Shown here one piece after another: positions 5,802 to 8,475 of a stretch of DNA of 8,475 nucleotides (its first letter is position 1; every line of letters begins with the position of its first letter). Under the pieces are notes generated by a model that had not been told where the DNA came from, did not search any database, and saw nothing but the letters and a program-made list of their open reading frames with translations. The translations under genes were made by a program, and so were the position numbers. Source of the stretch: JASUTC01 sp964604305 (GTDB lineage Bacteria > Thermotogota > Thermotogae > MWEM01); contig CAZRYM010000087.1 in NCBI GenBank assembly GCA_964604305.1, forward strand, positions 1 through 8,475, written 5' to 3'.

Positions 5802-6653
5802 ATGAAATACAACAATTCAATGGCTATTTATTGGAGAAGGATATCCAAGAATAGAATGGCTGCAATAGGTGCTTTTATCGTCCTATTTGTTGTGGTCATT
5901 GCTCTATTAGCCCCTGTTATTTCTCCTTATGAACCAGACACCCAAGATCTTTATTCCAGTTTGACCGGTCCCAGTAAAGAACATTGGTTTGGCACTGACA
6001 TCTATGGTCGAGATATCCTAAGCAGGGTCATTTGGGGTGCAAGAATTTCTCTTAGTATTTCTTCTCTCGCAGTTTTTCTATCAATCCTTATAGGGGTTTT
6101 TCTGGGGGCAATTGCAGCTTATTTCGGAGGAATACTAGATGAAATCATCATGCGTTTCTTCGATATTCTGCTTTCATTTCCCGACATTCTCCTGGCTATT
6201 GCCATCATTGCTATTCTTGGACCTGGTAGAAGTAATCTTATAACAGCGATCACCATCTATTCAATTCCTCAATTTGCAAGAATTGCAAGAAGTACCGTTG
6301 TCAGTGAAAAGACCAAAGAATATGTGGATGCGGCCAGATTATCCGGAGAAAGTGAAATGAATATCCTTTTCCGATATGTCCTTCCAAACAGTTTGTCACC
6401 TATCATCGTTCAGGGAACATTGAGAATAGCTTATGCCATATTGATCATTTCGGGTCTTGGTTTTTTAGGTTTGGGCATCCAACCCCCAACACCGGAATGG
6501 GGAACCGACTTAAGCATCGCAAGAACTTATTTGAGAGCAGCTCCACATACCGGTATCTTCCCCGGAATAGCCATTTTCATCACCGTCATGGGATTCAACT
6601 TCTTTGGTGATGGTCTCAATGAAATTCTCAACCCCAGAATGAAGGACCGGTGA
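5802..6653 (+). CDS. Peptide ABC transporter permease, DppC-like
   Basis: A 283-residue inner-membrane subunit that pairs with the DppB-like permease. It shows the DppC pattern: a short cytoplasmic N-terminus, one membrane segment (about 20-40), the periplasmic HWFGTD...GRD motif (61-71), then the five-segment permease domain with YFGGILDEIIMRFFDILLSFP and the EAA loop at about 174-196 (YVDAARLSGESE ... RYVLPN). The C-terminus GLGFLGLGIQPPTPEWG and GDGLNEILNPRMK is standard. ATG 5802 is chosen because AGGTGAGGTG lies just upstream; an earlier in-frame ATG at 5751 would overlap the previous gene by 38 bp without a good ribosome site. The ATPase gene start follows 4 bp after the TGA stop, so coupling is likely. 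Confidence 0.94.
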   Translation: MKYNNSMAIYWRRISKNRMAAIGAFIVLFVVVIALLAPVISPYEPDTQDLYSSLTGPSKEHWFGTDIYGRDILSRVIWGARISLSISSLAVFLSILIGVFLGAIAAYFGGILDEIIMRFFDILLSFPDILLAIAIIAILGPGRSNLITAITIYSIPQFARIARSTVVSEKTKEYVDAARLSGESEMNILFRYVLPNSLSPIIVQGTLRIAYAILIISGLGFLGLGIQPPTPEWGTDLSIARTYLRAAPHTGIFPGIAIFITVMGFNFFGDGLNEILNPRMKDR

Positions 6654-6657
6654 TTTG

Positions 6658-7644
6658 ATGGAACGATTATTGGAAGTAAAAGATTTGAAAATACAATTTG
6701 ACACTGAAGAAGGAACCGTATACGCTTTGGAAAATGTTTCTTTTCATTTAAACAAAGGAGAAATTCTTGGCATCATAGGAGAAACCGGCTCGGGAAAGTC
6801 AGTGACCGCTTCCGCTATTAACCGAATATTGCCAGTACCCCCTGCAAGAATCGTTAACGGGCAAATCATCTTTCAGGGAAAAGACGTCCTTCAATACAAA
6901 CGGGAAGAAATGAATAAAATTAGGGGAAAGAAGATCTCAATGATCTTTCAAGAACCTATGACGGCTCTAAACCCGGTATTTAAAATAAAAGAGCAGATGA
7001 GTGACGTCATCATGCATCATCAAAAAATCAACCGAAAAAAGGCGGTGAAGCAGGCAACACAAATGCTGGAACAAGTGCGAATCCCCGATCCGGAAATGGT
7101 CCTGGACAAATATCCACATGAACTTTCGGGTGGCATGCGACAACGTGTAATGATTGCAACCGCGCTTTCCTGTGAAGCTGATTTACTGATTGCAGACGAA
7201 CCCACAACCGCCCTGGATGTGACTACTCAGGATCAGATATTGGCCCTTATTCAAGACATGAGAAAAAACCTGGATATCAGTGTTATTCTCATTACTCATG
7301 ATTTTGGTGTTGTTGCTGAAATTTGTGACAAAGTTGCCGTGATGTATGGTGGTACCGTTGTCGAGTTTACAGATATTTACACCCTGACAAAAAAACCTTA
7401 TCATCCTTATTCCAACGGATTGTTGAAGGCCATTCCTCCTGTGGATAAAACCATAGAAAAACTCAATACCATACCCGGGAGTGTACCCAATTTGTTGAAA
7501 CCGCCATCAGGATGCAGATTCCATCCAAGGTGCGAAAATGCCCTTGAAAAATGTAAGATAGAACCACCGCCATTGACAGAAATAGAGAAAAATCACTTTA
7601 TAGCCTGTTACAATCCAATCAAAGGCGGTGAAGATAATGAATAA
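6658..7644 (+). CDS. Peptide ABC transporter ATPase, DppD-like
   Basis: A 328-residue ATP-binding subunit, one of two that power the importer from the cytoplasmic side. All ATPase motifs are intact: Walker A GETGSGKS (41-48, Thr in place of the more common Ser43), Q-loop Gln98 in FQEPMTALNP, signature LSGGM (156-160), Walker B LLIADE (176-181), D-loop ALD (185-187) and switch His214. The C-terminal oligopeptide-transporter domain is present, with HPYSNGLLKAIPP, an IPGSVP stretch and four cysteines (GCRFHPRC, KC and AC) of the kind conserved in DppD/OppD and linked in some members to an iron-sulfur cluster. ATG 6658 fits GGTGAT ending 3 nt upstream; a TTG directly before it (6655) is the only close alternative. 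Its last 8 bp overlap the next gene. Confidence 0.95.
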   Translation: MERLLEVKDLKIQFDTEEGTVYALENVSFHLNKGEILGIIGETGSGKSVTASAINRILPVPPARIVNGQIIFQGKDVLQYKREEMNKIRGKKISMIFQEPMTALNPVFKIKEQMSDVIMHHQKINRKKAVKQATQMLEQVRIPDPEMVLDKYPHELSGGMRQRVMIATALSCEADLLIADEPTTALDVTTQDQILALIQDMRKNLDISVILITHDFGVVAEICDKVAVMYGGTVVEFTDIYTLTKKPYHPYSNGLLKAIPPVDKTIEKLNTIPGSVPNLLKPPSGCRFHPRCENALEKCKIEPPPLTEIEKNHFIACYNPIKGGEDNE

Positions 7645-8475
7645 TCCAATTTTAAAAACACAAGATGTGAGAAAAGAATTTCAAGTCAGGGTAGGATTTT
7701 TACAAAAAGAAAGAAAAATCACCGCAGTTGACAATGTCAATTTGGATATTCTACAAAGCGAAACGGTTGGTTTGGTGGGGGAATCCGGATGTGGCAAAAC
7801 CACATTGGGTAGAATCCTTGCGGGATTATTGCCTCCCACTTCCGGAAGATTTTTTTACAAAGGTAATGAAATAACAGAAATCAGAAAGAAGAAAAACAAA
7901 CAAATTAGAAGAGAAATACAAATGGTTTTTCAAGATCCTTTTTCTTCCTTAAATCCAAGAATGACTGTGAGTGATATCCTTTCACGACCGTTAAAAGTTT
8001 TCAAAATAGGCAAAAACGCCAAAGAGAGAACAGACCTTGTACTGGAAAAACTTGAATCTGTAGGCATGAAAAGGGAACATATGTCTCGATACCCTCATGA
8101 ATTTTCCGGAGGGCAAAGACAAAGAATTGCAGTAGCACGATCACTCATCGTCAATCCAGCTTTCATCATTTTAGACGAGCCAACCTCAGCTTTGGATGTA
8201 TCGGTACAATCACAAATTCTCAACCTGTTGGTGGATATTAAAACCAATTTTCAACTCACCATGCTCTTGATCACGCATGATTTGAGTGTTGCAAGATTCC
8301 AATGTGACCGTATTGCGGTTATGTATATGGGAAGAATCGTGGAAATTTCAGACAAGGAAGCCTTATTTACTTCACCCGCTCATCCATACACAAGGATACT
8401 CCTTAAATCCATCCCAAGAACTGATCCTAAGCAAAGAAGGGAGAAAGCGGTATCCACCGGTGAAGTTCCCAGTCT
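7637..8475 (+). CDS. Peptide ABC transporter ATPase, DppF-like (partial, cut by window end)
   Basis: The first 279 residues of the second ATP-binding subunit; the family is usually about 320-340 residues, so only the C-terminal tail is missing. Motifs are intact: Walker A GESGCGKT (48-55, the Cys form typical of DppF/OppF), Q-loop Gln99 in FQDPFSSLNPRM, signature FSGGQ (156-160, Phe replacing the usual Leu), Walker B FIILDE (176-181), D-loop ALD and switch His214. The oligopeptide-transporter C-terminal region begins at HPYTRILLKSIP. The ATG at 7637 overlaps the end of the DppD-like gene by 8 bp and has GGCGGTGA 5 nt upstream, so translation is probably coupled, giving matched amounts of the two ATPases that would form a heterodimer. 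It reads open to the last base of the window. Confidence 0.95.
   Translation, partial: MNNPILKTQDVRKEFQVRVGFLQKERKITAVDNVNLDILQSETVGLVGESGCGKTTLGRILAGLLPPTSGRFFYKGNEITEIRKKKNKQIRREIQMVFQDPFSSLNPRMTVSDILSRPLKVFKIGKNAKERTDLVLEKLESVGMKREHMSRYPHEFSGGQRQRIAVARSLIVNPAFIILDEPTSALDVSVQSQILNLLVDIKTNFQLTMLLITHDLSVARFQCDRIAVMYMGRIVEISDKEALFTSPAHPYTRILLKSIPRTDPKQRREKAVSTGEVPS

Overview
The window looks like an ordinary, compact bacterial chromosome segment from an anaerobic fermenter. GC is moderate (about 40% by eye), Shine-Dalgarno sites of the AGGAGG/GGTGA type are strong, gene gaps are short, and a butyrate kinase is present. The solute-binding protein has a signal peptide but no lipobox cysteine, so it was probably made for a periplasm. 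Together this suggests a diderm anaerobe, and Thermotogota is my best guess. That is inference, because no rRNA or marker gene is present.

Left half, minus strand: the N-terminal half of a butyrate kinase (buk, cut by the window start) lies 3 bp downstream of a fold-type I PLP aminotransferase, and the two form a tight operon. A 261-bp non-coding gap upstream holds a sigma-70-like promoter with an overlapping dyad. Beyond the gap is a membrane-anchored or exported M23/LytM-like protein with a C-terminal beta-rich domain. Its metallopeptidase site has lost most of its key residues.

Centre: a 228-bp divergent intergenic region (3047-3274) carries extended -10 promoters in both directions and a perfect 8-bp inverted repeat (TTTGTTTC-N6-GAAACAAA) just upstream of the rightward promoter. 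The repeat is a good operator candidate.

Right half, plus strand: a complete Dpp/Opp-type peptide ABC importer, in the order binding protein, strong intrinsic terminator, DppB-like permease, DppC-like permease, DppD-like ATPase, DppF-like ATPase (cut by the window end). The four genes after the terminator are spaced 13 bp, 4 bp and -8 bp and are probably translationally coupled. The terminator should give far more binding protein than membrane complex.

Working together (inference): the importer brings in peptides, the aminotransferase turns amino acids into 2-oxo acids, and butyrate kinase recovers ATP from the acyl phosphates formed after oxidative decarboxylation. I see no mobile element, CRISPR array, RNA gene or clearly new system. 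The items most worth checking are the degenerate M23 protein, the operator-like dyads, the aminotransferase-buk pairing and the intra-operon terminator.
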